DNA from: JSC-12 sp033764965
GTDB taxonomy: Bacteria; Cyanobacteriota; Cyanobacteriia; Leptolyngbyales; Leptolyngbyaceae
NCBI GenBank assembly: GCA_033764965.1
Contig: JANRIN010000108.1
Coordinates: 1 to 64,000 of the forward strand
Length of the DNA stretch: 64,000 bases
Reading direction: 5' to 3'
This document shows positions 16,299 to 26,182 of this stretch, one piece after another (position 1 is the stretch's first letter; each line of letters opens with the position of its first letter). Under the pieces are notes generated by a model. It saw nothing but the letters and a program-made list of their open reading frames with translations. It did no database searches and was not told the origin of the DNA. The translations under genes and the position numbers were made by a program.

Positions 16299-19182
16299 GT
16301 ACGCACAGGAATATCAGCGAGCGCAGATTGCCTACATGAACGGCAGTTACGAAGAAGCTGCCGGAATTGTCGATCGACTGGTCAACGAATTTCCGAATGA
16401 TCCAAGTGCTAGCCTGCTGCGAGGACACATCTACTGCTACGGGTTGCAACAGTACGACGTCGCCCGTGAGCAGTACGAATCGGTTCTGCACCTCACAACC
16501 GACCCTGATTACACGAACTACGCCAACCAGGGCTTGCAGCACATCCAGGACAACGCCAACGGGTCTGAAGCGTTTATCAGCTCCGAGTTTGAATCCAACG
16601 GCGCAAGCTTTGAATCCTTTGATAATCAGGCGTTCGATGATCAAGCCTTCGATGATAATGCCTTTGACAACCAAACTTTTGATCATCAAGCCTTTGACAA
16701 TCAGCCCTTTGATAACCAGACGTTTGACAATCAACCCTTTGGCAGTCAAACCTTTGATGATCCAACCCCTAATCCTGCCGATGCCGCTTTTTCCCGCGCT
16801 CCTGAACCGAGCGCAACCCTAGACGAAGTTGACTTTGGGGCATTAGATGATGAGCCATTCAACCTAGATATTCCAGATTACTCCGCCGAAACCCCTTCCA
16901 ATCCTTTTGGCGAAGCTGCGAGTTCTGCAACCGTCGATCCAAAGGATTTTGCCCTGACGGATCCCTTTGGACTGGATGCTGCGGATCCGGATCTGGGAGC
17001 AGATCCTTTTCCACCTGCTTCGAATCAATTTGCCCTAGACGACGAATTCAGCGGCAACAGTGCCTTTGAAGTTCCCAACAGTACTATCGGTAGTCCTGCT
17101 GCTGCATTTGACCCGGCAGCGTTTGATCAATTTGATGAACCCTTTCCGCCACTCGATCTGCCCGACGACAACCCCTCCCAGCCTTCCCTGGGAAACCCTG
17201 GCGGCATGACTGATTTCCCGCCAGAAGCATCCACTGGGCTGAGGGACGCTCCTCCAGCTCGTCAGGCTGGTGAAGATGAAACCCTTTTCATGGGTAGCAC
17301 CAACCTCTACGACGAGCCATCGGGCTACAATTCAGCGTTTGACCAAGCGGCGATCGAAGACCGTTTTGCCGCCAGCCCTGAGCCTGATTCTGCTTACATG
17401 GATTCCTTTTCTGGAGGGGATGTTGGTGGACAGAGCAATGTAGACTTTCTGGACGAATTTGACGAGTTCGACGATTTAGGCAACTTGTCTGATTTTGATT
17501 TGTCTGAAAATTCCGCTGGTTTCACTCGTCCGGCGATGGGCGGCGAATTTATGATGCCCGGAGTGGTGACGGCTCCTCAAGACTCGGCTGAAACCAGCAT
17601 GGACTTTTCTGCGCCGCCCGATCGCTCCGTTATTCGAGATGATGAAGTCTTTAGTCTTTCTAGTGCTGCTGATCAGGTGCCTGCCTTCACTCAGCTTGAT
17701 TCCAGCGGCGCAGTTGAACCAGTGGCAAACGTTGAGCAAGGCTTTTTGGCTCCCCTGGAGAATGCTCCCCTGGCAACCAAGCTGATGATTACGGCACTTG
17801 CGGCTGGGGTTTGCTCGGCGATCGCGGTCGCGGGTGTGAATGTGTTCGTTGCCTCCAGTGTTGCCGATCAAGAGCCAGCAGTCGTTAACCAACTGCGGAA
17901 CAGTGGCTGGATTGCCGCTTTAGCCAGTGGCGTGGTGGGTGGTGGAGCGGCATTCGCAGTTGGACAAATCGCTGCCAAGCAAATCAAGCGATCGACAGAT
18001 GATTTGCAGAACCAGTTCAACTCGGTTTGTCAGGGCAATTTGAACGCCCGCGCCACGGTTTATTCAGAGGACGAATTTGGGCACCTGTCGAGTGGTTTCA
18101 ATCAGATGGCGCGAGTCATTCTCACCACCACCAGCGAAGCCCAGCGCAAGGCAGAAGAACAGGAACAAGCTAAAGAGGATTTGCAGCGTCAGGTGATTCG
18201 GCTACTGGATGACGTGGAAGGGGCAGCCCGTGGAGACTTGACCGTGCAGGCAGAAGTCACGGCTGACGTGTTGGGTGCCGTTGCTGACTCGTTCAACCTC
18301 ACGATTCAAAACCTGCGGGAAATTGTGCAACAGGTGAAAACCGCAACTCGTCAGGTGACGAAGAGTTCTACCGACAACGAAATGTTTGCCCGTAGCCTGT
18401 CCTCGGATGCCTTGCGACAGGCAGAAGAGTTAGCGGTTACCCTGAACTCGGTGCAGGTGATGACCGAGTCGATTCAACGGGTGGCAGAAAGTGCGCGGGA
18501 AGCGGAGGAAGTCGCCCGTTCGGCATCGTCTACCGCGCTCAAAGGTGGGGAAGCGGTGGAACGAACGGTAGCAGGGATTTTGCAAATTCGGGAAACGGTC
18601 GCAGAAACCACGCGCAAGGTGAAACGCTTGGCAGAATCTTCCCAGGAAATCTCTAAGATTGTGGCATTGATTTCTCAAATTGCGTCTCGAACGAACTTGT
18701 TGGCACTCAACGCCAGTATCGAAGCGGCTAGAGCAGGAGAGGCCGGACGAGGCTTCGCGATCGTGGCGGATGAAGTCCGACAACTGGCAGACCGAGCCGC
18801 CAAAGCATCGAAGGAAATCGAGCAGATCGTTTTACAAATTCAAAGTGAAACAGGCTCGGTTATGACGGCAATGGAGGAAGGCACCCAGCAGGTGATTGAG
18901 GGAACGAAGCTGGCAGAACAGGCGAAGCGATCGCTCGAAGATATCATTCAAGTTTCGAACCGAATTGATGTACTCGTCCGTTCTATTACCGCCGACACCG
19001 TCGAACAAACCGAAACCTCCCGCGCCGTCGCACAAGTCATGCAATCCGTTGAATTAACCGCGCAAGAAACTTCCCAAGAAGCGCAACGAGTCTCCGCCTC
19101 CCTGCAAAACCTGGTGGGTGTGGCGCGAGATTTGTTAACCTCAGTAGAACGATTCCGCGTTGAAACAGTGGAGCGCAAGTAA
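16282..19182 (+). CDS. pilJ: Methyl-accepting chemotaxis protein of the pilus system
   Basis: Receptor (PilJ/HmpD type), 966 aa. Residues 1-90 look TPR-like (QRAQIAYMNGSYEEAAGIVD). Residues about 95-490 are an acidic, Asp/Phe/Pro-rich spacer that starts with nine FDNQ-type pentapeptides. Two membrane segments follow at about 498-523 and 542-563 with only about 19 residues between them, so there is almost no extracytoplasmic sensor. Next come HAMP (563-613, a second near 650) and the signalling coiled coil with hairpin tip NLLALNASIEAARAGEAGRG (about 803). Sensing therefore probably depends on the cytoplasmic N-terminus or on partner proteins. A good GGAG precedes the ATG. Confidence 0.93.
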   Translation: MASGTEYAQEYQRAQIAYMNGSYEEAAGIVDRLVNEFPNDPSASLLRGHIYCYGLQQYDVAREQYESVLHLTTDPDYTNYANQGLQHIQDNANGSEAFISSEFESNGASFESFDNQAFDDQAFDDNAFDNQTFDHQAFDNQPFDNQTFDNQPFGSQTFDDPTPNPADAAFSRAPEPSATLDEVDFGALDDEPFNLDIPDYSAETPSNPFGEAASSATVDPKDFALTDPFGLDAADPDLGADPFPPASNQFALDDEFSGNSAFEVPNSTIGSPAAAFDPAAFDQFDEPFPPLDLPDDNPSQPSLGNPGGMTDFPPEASTGLRDAPPARQAGEDETLFMGSTNLYDEPSGYNSAFDQAAIEDRFAASPEPDSAYMDSFSGGDVGGQSNVDFLDEFDEFDDLGNLSDFDLSENSAGFTRPAMGGEFMMPGVVTAPQDSAETSMDFSAPPDRSVIRDDEVFSLSSAADQVPAFTQLDSSGAVEPVANVEQGFLAPLENAPLATKLMITALAAGVCSAIAVAGVNVFVASSVADQEPAVVNQLRNSGWIAALASGVVGGGAAFAVGQIAAKQIKRSTDDLQNQFNSVCQGNLNARATVYSEDEFGHLSSGFNQMARVILTTTSEAQRKAEEQEQAKEDLQRQVIRLLDDVEGAARGDLTVQAEVTADVLGAVADSFNLTIQNLREIVQQVKTATRQVTKSSTDNEMFARSLSSDALRQAEELAVTLNSVQVMTESIQRVAESAREAEEVARSASSTALKGGEAVERTVAGILQIRETVAETTRKVKRLAESSQEISKIVALISQIASRTNLLALNASIEAARAGEAGRGFAIVADEVRQLADRAAKASKEIEQIVLQIQSETGSVMTAMEEGTQQVIEGTKLAEQAKRSLEDIIQVSNRIDVLVRSITADTVEQTETSRAVAQVMQSVELTAQETSQEAQRVSASLQNLVGVARDLLTSVERFRVETVERK
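16621..16755 (+). repeat. Nine tandem 15-bp units inside pilJ
   Basis: Nine consecutive 15-nt units encode pentapeptides of the form D-N/D-Q-x-F (for example DNQAF, DDQAF, DNQTF, DNQPF, ending GSQTF). The DNA units diverge mostly at third positions, so the peptide pattern is being conserved. This differs from the A(D/N)LxX pentapeptide-repeat fold. Confidence 0.9.
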
Positions 19183-19215
19183 GGGTACGCCCCGTCCTAG
19201 AAATGGAGTTCTGCC

Positions 19216-22200
19216 ATGCAGCCTGATCAACAACAGCGAATCATGGGCTATTTCATTGAGGAGGCAAAAGACCACCTCAATACGATCGAGCAGGGCTTGC
19301 TAAATCTGCAAAGCACCATCGAAGACACAGAAATGATTAACGAGGTCTTCCGAGCGGCACACTCGGTCAAGGGTGGGGCTGCCATGCTGGGACTGAATGG
19401 CATTCAGCGCGTGTCTCACCGATTGGAAGACTTCTTTAAGGTCTTGAAGGAGTCTCCCATTCAAGTTGATCAGAAGCTAGAAACCTTATTTCTGCGAGCC
19501 TTTGATGCCCTCCAAGAACTGCTTGGGCAGCTACAGGGTCCGTTTGGGTTAACCGAGGATGCTGCCAATCAAATTATTGCGGGAGTGGAGCCAACTTTCG
19601 AAGAGTTGGAGCAACATCTAAATCAACTAGCTGGAACGCCCCTACCAGAAATTCCTGTTACCAGCGGACTGGACTTAGAACCTGAACTTGCTACGAACCA
19701 ACTCCAAGAAGCGCTAGAGCAACTGTTCAGAAACGAAGTGCCGTTGCGGTTGCGCGAAATGTTGCAATTGTTCAAACAGCCAGAAACCGATCCCACAGCA
19801 CGGCAACAGCTTCAGGAACTATGCCGTAGCTTGGGGAGTATGGGAGAACAGTACCAGCTCGATTCGTGGTGCAACCTGGTTGAAACGGCTCGCCGTGCGA
19901 TCGCCCACCCTGAAAATCCTTACCGTGTCCTGGCACCGATCGTCATTCGAGACATCAAACTGGCTCAAGAATTGGTGCTGGCTGGGCGCACGATCGAAAT
20001 CACGCCCTGCACCCAGCTACAGGATATGGTGCCGACGGCTGTGATTCCCTCCGAAACTCTGGTTCAGGATGATCTGGCAGATCTTCTAACCGGAGATCTG
20101 CCAACGGCTGATTCCCTGGTGGACTCAGACCTGTCTCTAGACCTGCCGTTTGCAGATCTGATGCCAGGTAGTGATCTTGACCTGACTGGGGCGGATCTGG
20201 ATGCAGATTTAGCCGACCTGGATATTCGTCAGGGTCCAGAAGTTGGAACGGCGGAACTAAACTCTCTGGCAGATTTGTTTGAGGGAGAAATGCCTGAACT
20301 TGGGCTAACCTGGCAACAGGAAGAAATCCTGGCAGATGGATCTGACCTCTCCGCAACTGAAGCTGGGTTGGAAGGCACGAGTGATGCTGCTGATTTTTCA
20401 GATTTGTTATTTGATGACAGCACGGTTCAAGCGTCTGATGTTACTTCCCCGATCGAAGACTTGAATGATTTGTTTGGCGACGATCTAGACGATCTACCCA
20501 CCCAAGCATCAACCAATCCTCCTGCCACTGCTGCCCCGGATTCTGAACTCGATGATTTTGCAGATTTACTGGAAATTTCTGAGTCCACGCTATCTACGGA
20601 TGCAGCGGAACCAGCTACAGAATTCGATCCCAGCTTAGAGGCTGCTGGCGATTTGTCTCTTCTAGGCTTCGACGACTCTACCGATTTTGATTTGGGTTTA
20701 TCCGAACCCTCTGCACCGAATCCTGGTGCTGAACTTAACTTTGATACCGCGCCAGAGCTTGAACTGGATGGCGCTCTTGACGATTTGGATAATTTGTTTG
20801 ACGGACTTAACGAACTGGACGGATTCAGCAGCACCGAGTTCAACTCAACAGCATCCGAGGAACCAACTCTGGTAGCCGATCCCTGGAGCCAGGTGAGCTT
20901 AGATGTGTCTGAAGGGGAAAGTCCAGAAGCCCAGGATTTAGAAGATCTGAATCGTTTGGATTTAATCGATTCACCGATCGCCAATCTGGATGAGCTATCG
21001 GGTGAATCTGACGCAGCCTCTGCATTCGATTTTGACTTTGATGACCTGATGGCGATCAATCCAATCGATGCACCTGAAGCTGGAGAAGCCTTAAGTAGTG
21101 ACAGTTCTGGCGAACCTTCGATTCTATTCTCAGAAACAGAAGACCCGTTAATTTTTGGTGACGCGATCGACTCTCTAGGACTGGATTCTGCCTTGTTTGA
21201 CGAATTAAGTTCAGACACAGCATTGAGCGATCTGGATTTATCTGACCCAAACACCGCCGATTCAGTCAGTGATTTTGATGCCCTTGAACTCAATGCTGAC
21301 GAGCTTATTAGCGAACTGGAGCTTCAACCTGACAACGAGGCAGCGATCGATCTAAATCTGGCGGATCTCAACCTGACTGATCTCGGACAATTCGACCTGG
21401 CTCAAGCTGACTTCTTGACACCACCCCTGGAAGCGAATCTCTCTCCTGATTCGTCGCCCGTGATCCCTGATCCCTGGAGCGATGAGGCATTGGAAATCGG
21501 AGAACCAGCAGCCACCTCTTTCACCGATTTGCAGCTTGACGACCTTAGCTTAGATGAGCAAGGTTCTACAGAAAACTTAAGTCTTACAGACCTAGAGAAT
21601 GATGCAGACCTGGAGAATGATGACCTTCTGACTCAAGCCCTTAGCTTTGAGGTCTCTGAAACTCCAGGTGCCACTGAAACCTGGTTACAAGATCTTGGCG
21701 ATGGCGATCTTGATCTACCTTTGAATGAATTTGACATTGAATCTCTCGCGACCTCCGAAGTTTCCTCCTTTGATATAGAACTCAACAATTTGGAGGTCGA
21801 TACCGCTGAAGTTGACTCAGCATCAGACCTGGACAGCCTGTTTGGCACCATCATCCAGGAGGATATCAACCTCGATGACGATGTGTTGAGCTTTGAAAAG
21901 GCTGATGCAGAAAGTTTCTCCCCCTCAGGGAATGATTCAGAATTAGCAGCAGCATCTTTAGAAGAATTGACCTCCGCTGCTCCGGCAGCTGTTAACCTCG
22001 ATTTCAACCAAGGTCTAGACGAATCCCTGTTTGCTCTAAGTGATTCCTCGCTGGAGGAAGACGAATTTCTTTTGGGGATCGCCGACGCTTCAACTTCCTC
22101 ACCAGGGGAAGCCGAATCCCTTTTTGAAATGACTGATGTCTCAATCACTGATGCCTCAATAGGGGACGCAGAATTAGACCTCGATGAACCTGCCTCGATC

Positions 22201-24981
22201 GATGCCAACCTGTTATCTGGCATGGATGACGGCTTGGTGTCGGATGAAGCATTATTGTCTAGTGCCGATCTGCTATCTGATGGCGAACTGCTCCTTGCTG
22301 ATGGCTCATTGCCTGACCTTGAATCGGGTGACGCATCTGACTCGTTTGGCGATCTAGATGACCTTTTGGGATCAGAGTCTGACGAGCGGGCGATCGACGC
22401 GCTTGAACCCGAACCATCTAATTCTTTCGGCGACTTAGATAGTTCTTTCGGCGACTTAGATAACCTTTTAGGTGACTCAGAATTTAGTGATTTCCCCGTC
22501 AACGCAACAAGCACCGAAACAAATGAATTAGAAAATTTTGCAGACATTGATCAATTGAGTCCTCTGGATGATCTGGATGGTCTAGAGGATCTGCTAGGGC
22601 AAGAGAATCCGCTAGGGCAAGTCACTGCAAGCCAAGCCGCGATCGATGAATTTGGCGATCTGGAAACCTTGCTAGACAGTGACCCAACATCAAATTTTGC
22701 CGATTTAGATGGGTTACTGGATGACTCCAACTTCTCCCCTGGCAGCGATCTTGTGGGAGAGGGGTTTGACAATGCAAGTCACTCGATCGTGCCTGCGGTT
22801 TCTGATTCAGAAGACTTTTCTGATTTAGAGTCCTTGCTTTCAGAAGATGGTTTGGAAGGAGAAACTGACCTAACCACCACTGCCTCTGGAATGGACTCTG
22901 AGTTTGATGACTTAAACGACTTGCTCAAAGATGCTGAAGAGCGCATGGGTGGCTCACCATCGGTCAAAGTGGGGGCTGGCATCACCCAGGCTCGGCGGGT
23001 TATGCGACCGGGGCGGGTTTTCAGTGAGCAAACCATGCGGGTTCCGGTGAAACACCTGGACAACCTCAGCAACTTAGTTGGGGAATTGGTGGTTAATCGG
23101 AACAGCCTGGAGCAAGATCAAGAACGATTACGCCAATCGCTGGATAACTTGCTTTACCAGGTGCAGCAACTCAGCGATGTGGGGCAGCGGATGCAAGATT
23201 TATACGAGCGATCGCTGCTGGAGAGTTCTCTCCTCGCCAGTCGCCAAGGGTATCGCAGTCCGCTTCCAGGCAGACCGGGAGATTCAACCGTGGTTGAATT
23301 AGAACCGCATGGGTCAAATGGAATGGAATACGATCCTCTGGAAATGGATCGGTTCACCGGTTTCCACTCCTTGTCTCAGGAAATGATCGAACTGATTGTG
23401 CGAGTGCGCGAATCGTCCTCTGACATTGAGTTCATTGTAGATGAAACGGAACAGGTGACTCGGATGTTCCGCCAAGTCACAACTCAGCTTCAAGAAGGTC
23501 TCACTCGATCGCGCATGGTGCCCTTCGCCCAAACTGCCGATCGCTTGCCTCGTGCAGTGCGAGACATTTCCATGAAAGTGGGCAAGCAAGCTGAACTGGT
23601 GATTGAGGGACGGGAAACCCTGATTGACAAGATGATCCTGGAGCAGCTTTATGACCCCATGACCCATCTGGTCAACAACGCCATTACCCACGGGATTGAA
23701 CCCCCTGCGGTGCGGATAGCGGCTGGCAAACCTCCGGCTGGACGAATCAGTATTCGTGCCTTCCACCAGGGGAACCAAACCATCATTTCGGTCTCGGATG
23801 ATGGGGCGGGCATTGATGTGGAACGAGTCAAAACAAAAGCTGTTGAAAAAGGGTTGCTCACGTCCGCAGAAGCTAGAACCATCTCTCGGCTAGATGTATA
23901 CGACATTCTTTTCCATCCCGGTTTTAGTACCAAGGACCAGGCAGATGATTTCTCTGGTCGGGGTGTGGGCATGGATGTGGTGCGTACCAGTTTGAGCGAT
24001 ATCCGTGGGGTGATCAATACCGACTCCAACTCTGGCAAAGGGACTACGTTCACAATTCGCCTACCCCTTACCCTCAGTATTTCCAAAGCGCTGTGTTGTA
24101 TCAGCGATCGTGCCCGTATTGCCTTCCCAATGGATGGGGTGGAAGATATGTTGGATTTGCCCAAGGAGCGCATTCAGACAAATGCCGACGGGCAACCCTG
24201 CATTGCCTGGCGGGATACGATCTTGCCTGTGCGTCCTCTTGCCGATTTGCTGGGCTACAATCGCCACTTGAGTCGGGGCAACGTGTACGGGGGCAATCAG
24301 GAAGATGACATGGTTTCCATTGTGGTCTTGCGAAGTGCAGGCAATTTCCTGGCGCTGCAAGTGGATCAGGTGATGGGCGAACAAGAAATTGTAATTAAGC
24401 AGTTGGAAGGTCCCGTGCCTAAACCCGTGGGTGTGGCAGGGGCGACTGTGTTAGGGGATGGGCGAATTATGCCGATCGCCGACGTGCTGGAACTGATTGA
24501 TCTTTCAATGGGACGCATTCGCCGTGATGCGGGGGGTTCTCTCTGGGAGCAAGAGGGAGTCACGGCAATTCCAGATACTCCAGTTGCCAAGACCGAGCCG
24601 ATGGTGCTGATCGTGGACGACTCCATCACTGTGCGCGAACTGTTGTCCATGACCTTCAACAAAGTTGGCTACCGAGTCGAGCAAGCGCGAGACGGACAGG
24701 AAGCCTGGGAAAAGCTGCGCTCTGGGCTACCCTGTGATATCGTCTTCTGCGACATCGAGATGCCACGTATGGATGGGCTAGAACTGCTCTCCCGCATTCA
24801 AAAAGATGCCAACCTCAAGCATCTTCCCATCGCTATGTTGACTTCCCGTGGTGCCGATCGTCACCGTCAAATGGCAGCCACATTGGGAGCCAGCGGTTAC
24901 TTTACCAAACCGTATCTGGAAGAAGCTCTTCTAGATGCGGCTCAACGGATGCTAAAAGGGGAACGACTGCTTACCAGTTAG
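19216..24981 (+). CDS. pilL: Giant CheA-type hybrid histidine kinase
   Basis: Kinase of the pilus chemotaxis system (PilL/HmpE type), 1921 aa. In order: an N-terminal HPt domain with phospho-accepting His49 in FRAAHSVKGGAAMLG; an acidic spacer of about 960 residues (about 272-1235) rich in Asp, Leu and Ser; the dimerisation region starting near 1275 (VPVKHLDNLSNLVGELVVN); an HATPase with N box LVNNAITHGIEPP (about 1484), DDGAGID (about 1529) and GRGVGMDVV; a CheW-like domain (about 1616-1772); and a receiver domain with Asp1846 in IVFCDIEMPRMDG. The start is the ATG at 19216, 33 bp after pilJ. The spacer holds many FxDLxxLL-type motifs. Confidence 0.95.
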   Translation: MQPDQQQRIMGYFIEEAKDHLNTIEQGLLNLQSTIEDTEMINEVFRAAHSVKGGAAMLGLNGIQRVSHRLEDFFKVLKESPIQVDQKLETLFLRAFDALQELLGQLQGPFGLTEDAANQIIAGVEPTFEELEQHLNQLAGTPLPEIPVTSGLDLEPELATNQLQEALEQLFRNEVPLRLREMLQLFKQPETDPTARQQLQELCRSLGSMGEQYQLDSWCNLVETARRAIAHPENPYRVLAPIVIRDIKLAQELVLAGRTIEITPCTQLQDMVPTAVIPSETLVQDDLADLLTGDLPTADSLVDSDLSLDLPFADLMPGSDLDLTGADLDADLADLDIRQGPEVGTAELNSLADLFEGEMPELGLTWQQEEILADGSDLSATEAGLEGTSDAADFSDLLFDDSTVQASDVTSPIEDLNDLFGDDLDDLPTQASTNPPATAAPDSELDDFADLLEISESTLSTDAAEPATEFDPSLEAAGDLSLLGFDDSTDFDLGLSEPSAPNPGAELNFDTAPELELDGALDDLDNLFDGLNELDGFSSTEFNSTASEEPTLVADPWSQVSLDVSEGESPEAQDLEDLNRLDLIDSPIANLDELSGESDAASAFDFDFDDLMAINPIDAPEAGEALSSDSSGEPSILFSETEDPLIFGDAIDSLGLDSALFDELSSDTALSDLDLSDPNTADSVSDFDALELNADELISELELQPDNEAAIDLNLADLNLTDLGQFDLAQADFLTPPLEANLSPDSSPVIPDPWSDEALEIGEPAATSFTDLQLDDLSLDEQGSTENLSLTDLENDADLENDDLLTQALSFEVSETPGATETWLQDLGDGDLDLPLNEFDIESLATSEVSSFDIELNNLEVDTAEVDSASDLDSLFGTIIQEDINLDDDVLSFEKADAESFSPSGNDSELAAASLEELTSAAPAAVNLDFNQGLDESLFALSDSSLEEDEFLLGIADASTSSPGEAESLFEMTDVSITDASIGDAELDLDEPASIDANLLSGMDDGLVSDEALLSSADLLSDGELLLADGSLPDLESGDASDSFGDLDDLLGSESDERAIDALEPEPSNSFGDLDSSFGDLDNLLGDSEFSDFPVNATSTETNELENFADIDQLSPLDDLDGLEDLLGQENPLGQVTASQAAIDEFGDLETLLDSDPTSNFADLDGLLDDSNFSPGSDLVGEGFDNASHSIVPAVSDSEDFSDLESLLSEDGLEGETDLTTTASGMDSEFDDLNDLLKDAEERMGGSPSVKVGAGITQARRVMRPGRVFSEQTMRVPVKHLDNLSNLVGELVVNRNSLEQDQERLRQSLDNLLYQVQQLSDVGQRMQDLYERSLLESSLLASRQGYRSPLPGRPGDSTVVELEPHGSNGMEYDPLEMDRFTGFHSLSQEMIELIVRVRESSSDIEFIVDETEQVTRMFRQVTTQLQEGLTRSRMVPFAQTADRLPRAVRDISMKVGKQAELVIEGRETLIDKMILEQLYDPMTHLVNNAITHGIEPPAVRIAAGKPPAGRISIRAFHQGNQTIISVSDDGAGIDVERVKTKAVEKGLLTSAEARTISRLDVYDILFHPGFSTKDQADDFSGRGVGMDVVRTSLSDIRGVINTDSNSGKGTTFTIRLPLTLSISKALCCISDRARIAFPMDGVEDMLDLPKERIQTNADGQPCIAWRDTILPVRPLADLLGYNRHLSRGNVYGGNQEDDMVSIVVLRSAGNFLALQVDQVMGEQEIVIKQLEGPVPKPVGVAGATVLGDGRIMPIADVLELIDLSMGRIRRDAGGSLWEQEGVTAIPDTPVAKTEPMVLIVDDSITVRELLSMTFNKVGYRVEQARDGQEAWEKLRSGLPCDIVFCDIEMPRMDGLELLSRIQKDANLKHLPIAMLTSRGADRHRQMAATLGASGYFTKPYLEEALLDAAQRMLKGERLLTS

Positions 24982-24990
24982 GGAAACTTC

Positions 24991-25215
24991 ATGTCCCAAG
25001 ATCTGCGATGGCTAGCTCCAATCCCTCCAGAACCGAAGCATGACGTTTTGGAGTCCCATCAATTTACCCGACAGTTCTACCAGGAAGTTCAGCAGCGGGA
25101 AGCCTTCGATCGCTACTGCCAGTGGTATGCCGCAACTGCTGAAAGTCATCGTCGGGAACACCAAAAGTTGAAAAACGACCTCAACCTTTTTGGCTGGTTT
25201 TGTCGCGGTCGCTGA
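24991..25215 (+). CDS. Small protein coupled to pilL
   Basis: A 74-aa protein that starts 9 bp after the pilL stop, so it belongs to the same transcript. It is rich in Gln, Arg, His and aromatic residues (QFTRQFYQEVQQREAFDRYC) and ends in a basic FGWFCRGR tail. No membrane segment or known domain is visible. Position and composition suggest an accessory protein of the pilus chemotaxis complex; this is inference only. Confidence 0.65.
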   Translation: MSQDLRWLAPIPPEPKHDVLESHQFTRQFYQEVQQREAFDRYCQWYAATAESHRREHQKLKNDLNLFGWFCRGR

Positions 25216-25227
25216 CTTGATTGACGA

Positions 25228-26052
25228 TTAAACTAGCGTAATCACCGTGACTTCTGGAGGACAACAAAATCGTCCTGGTAAATACGTCCCCAAACCACGA
25301 TTGACGTACAGTTGATTGTGCCCGACGGTGTGCAATCCCTGCGCCCATTCCCAATGCTTCATAGTTCTGGAGCACTCCTTCAACAAAGGCACCCAACGTT
25401 TGGCAGACCGGGGCAACTTGCGATAGAAGGTCGAGATATGGTGCGCCATGTTGCCAATCCCAGGCAAAAACACCTGCCCTCCATGCGTATGACCAGAGAG
25501 CTGTAAATCAACGCGCCAGCGCTGCAACACTTCCGCCGTATCAGGATTATGAGACAACACGATGCGAGGCACAGTCGCACCAACCTGATCAAACACGGCG
25601 GCGGGTTCAAACCGGGACGACCAGTAATCGGCTAATCCAACGATCGCTAAATCGGAACCCAAGGGATACGCCACCTGATTCCACAACACCTGAATCCTGT
25701 TTTTGTGCAAAGCTGCGGTGATTTCTGGACGGGAGTGGCGGTAACGAATATCGTGATTGCCCAACACCGCAAATACTCCAGATCTGCTCTTAATGGCAGT
25801 GAGACGTTGAGCTAGGTCATGGATGGGTGCCGGGTTATCCGTAACAAAGTCTCCCGTCAACAACACTAAATCAGGCTGGGACGCATTGCAGGCTGCGATC
25901 GCTTGATCCAACATCGACTTTGAGAGGCGGATGCCATCAAAGTGAAAATCGGATAGTTGAACCAAACGCACACCCTGTAACTGCGGGGGAAGTCCAGCGA
26001 TCGAAATCTCCAACCGTTCTATGGTTAGCGCTCCAGTCAGCAGCTTGTGCAT
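25228..26052 (-). CDS. Calcineurin-like metallophosphoesterase
   Basis: A 274-aa enzyme of the YaeI-like family with the full binuclear metal motif set: QLSDFHFDGI, LLTGDFV, VLGNHD, a later His (LSHNPDT) and the closing SGHTHGGQVFLPG. The family includes lipid and nucleotide phosphodiesterases, so the substrate is unknown. There is no clear signal peptide. An in-frame GTG at 26085 is an alternative start. I prefer the ATG at 26052, which gives MHKLLTGALTIERLE. It converges on the pilL operon with only 12 bp between stops. Confidence 0.9.
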   Translation of the reverse strand: MHKLLTGALTIERLEISIAGLPPQLQGVRLVQLSDFHFDGIRLSKSMLDQAIAACNASQPDLVLLTGDFVTDNPAPIHDLAQRLTAIKSRSGVFAVLGNHDIRYRHSRPEITAALHKNRIQVLWNQVAYPLGSDLAIVGLADYWSSRFEPAAVFDQVGATVPRIVLSHNPDTAEVLQRWRVDLQLSGHTHGGQVFLPGIGNMAHHISTFYRKLPRSAKRWVPLLKECSRTMKHWEWAQGLHTVGHNQLYVNRGLGTYLPGRFCCPPEVTVITLV

Positions 26053-26182
26053 CACCTCACCCCACAAATGAATACCGTTAACCACCTACTTGCATTTTAA
26101 AATGCTGCCATCGGAGCCAGTTTTCGTCAGCATTCCAAAAAACAGTGGGATGATGCAACGGTTATTTGTGGGTCAAGCTGGG

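Noticed and set aside
20427..22547. Long minus-strand frames (288 and 304 codons) inside pilL
   Set aside because: They are Ser/Lys-rich complements of the Asp/Leu/Ser spacer. The sense gene has HPt, kinase and receiver domains on both sides.
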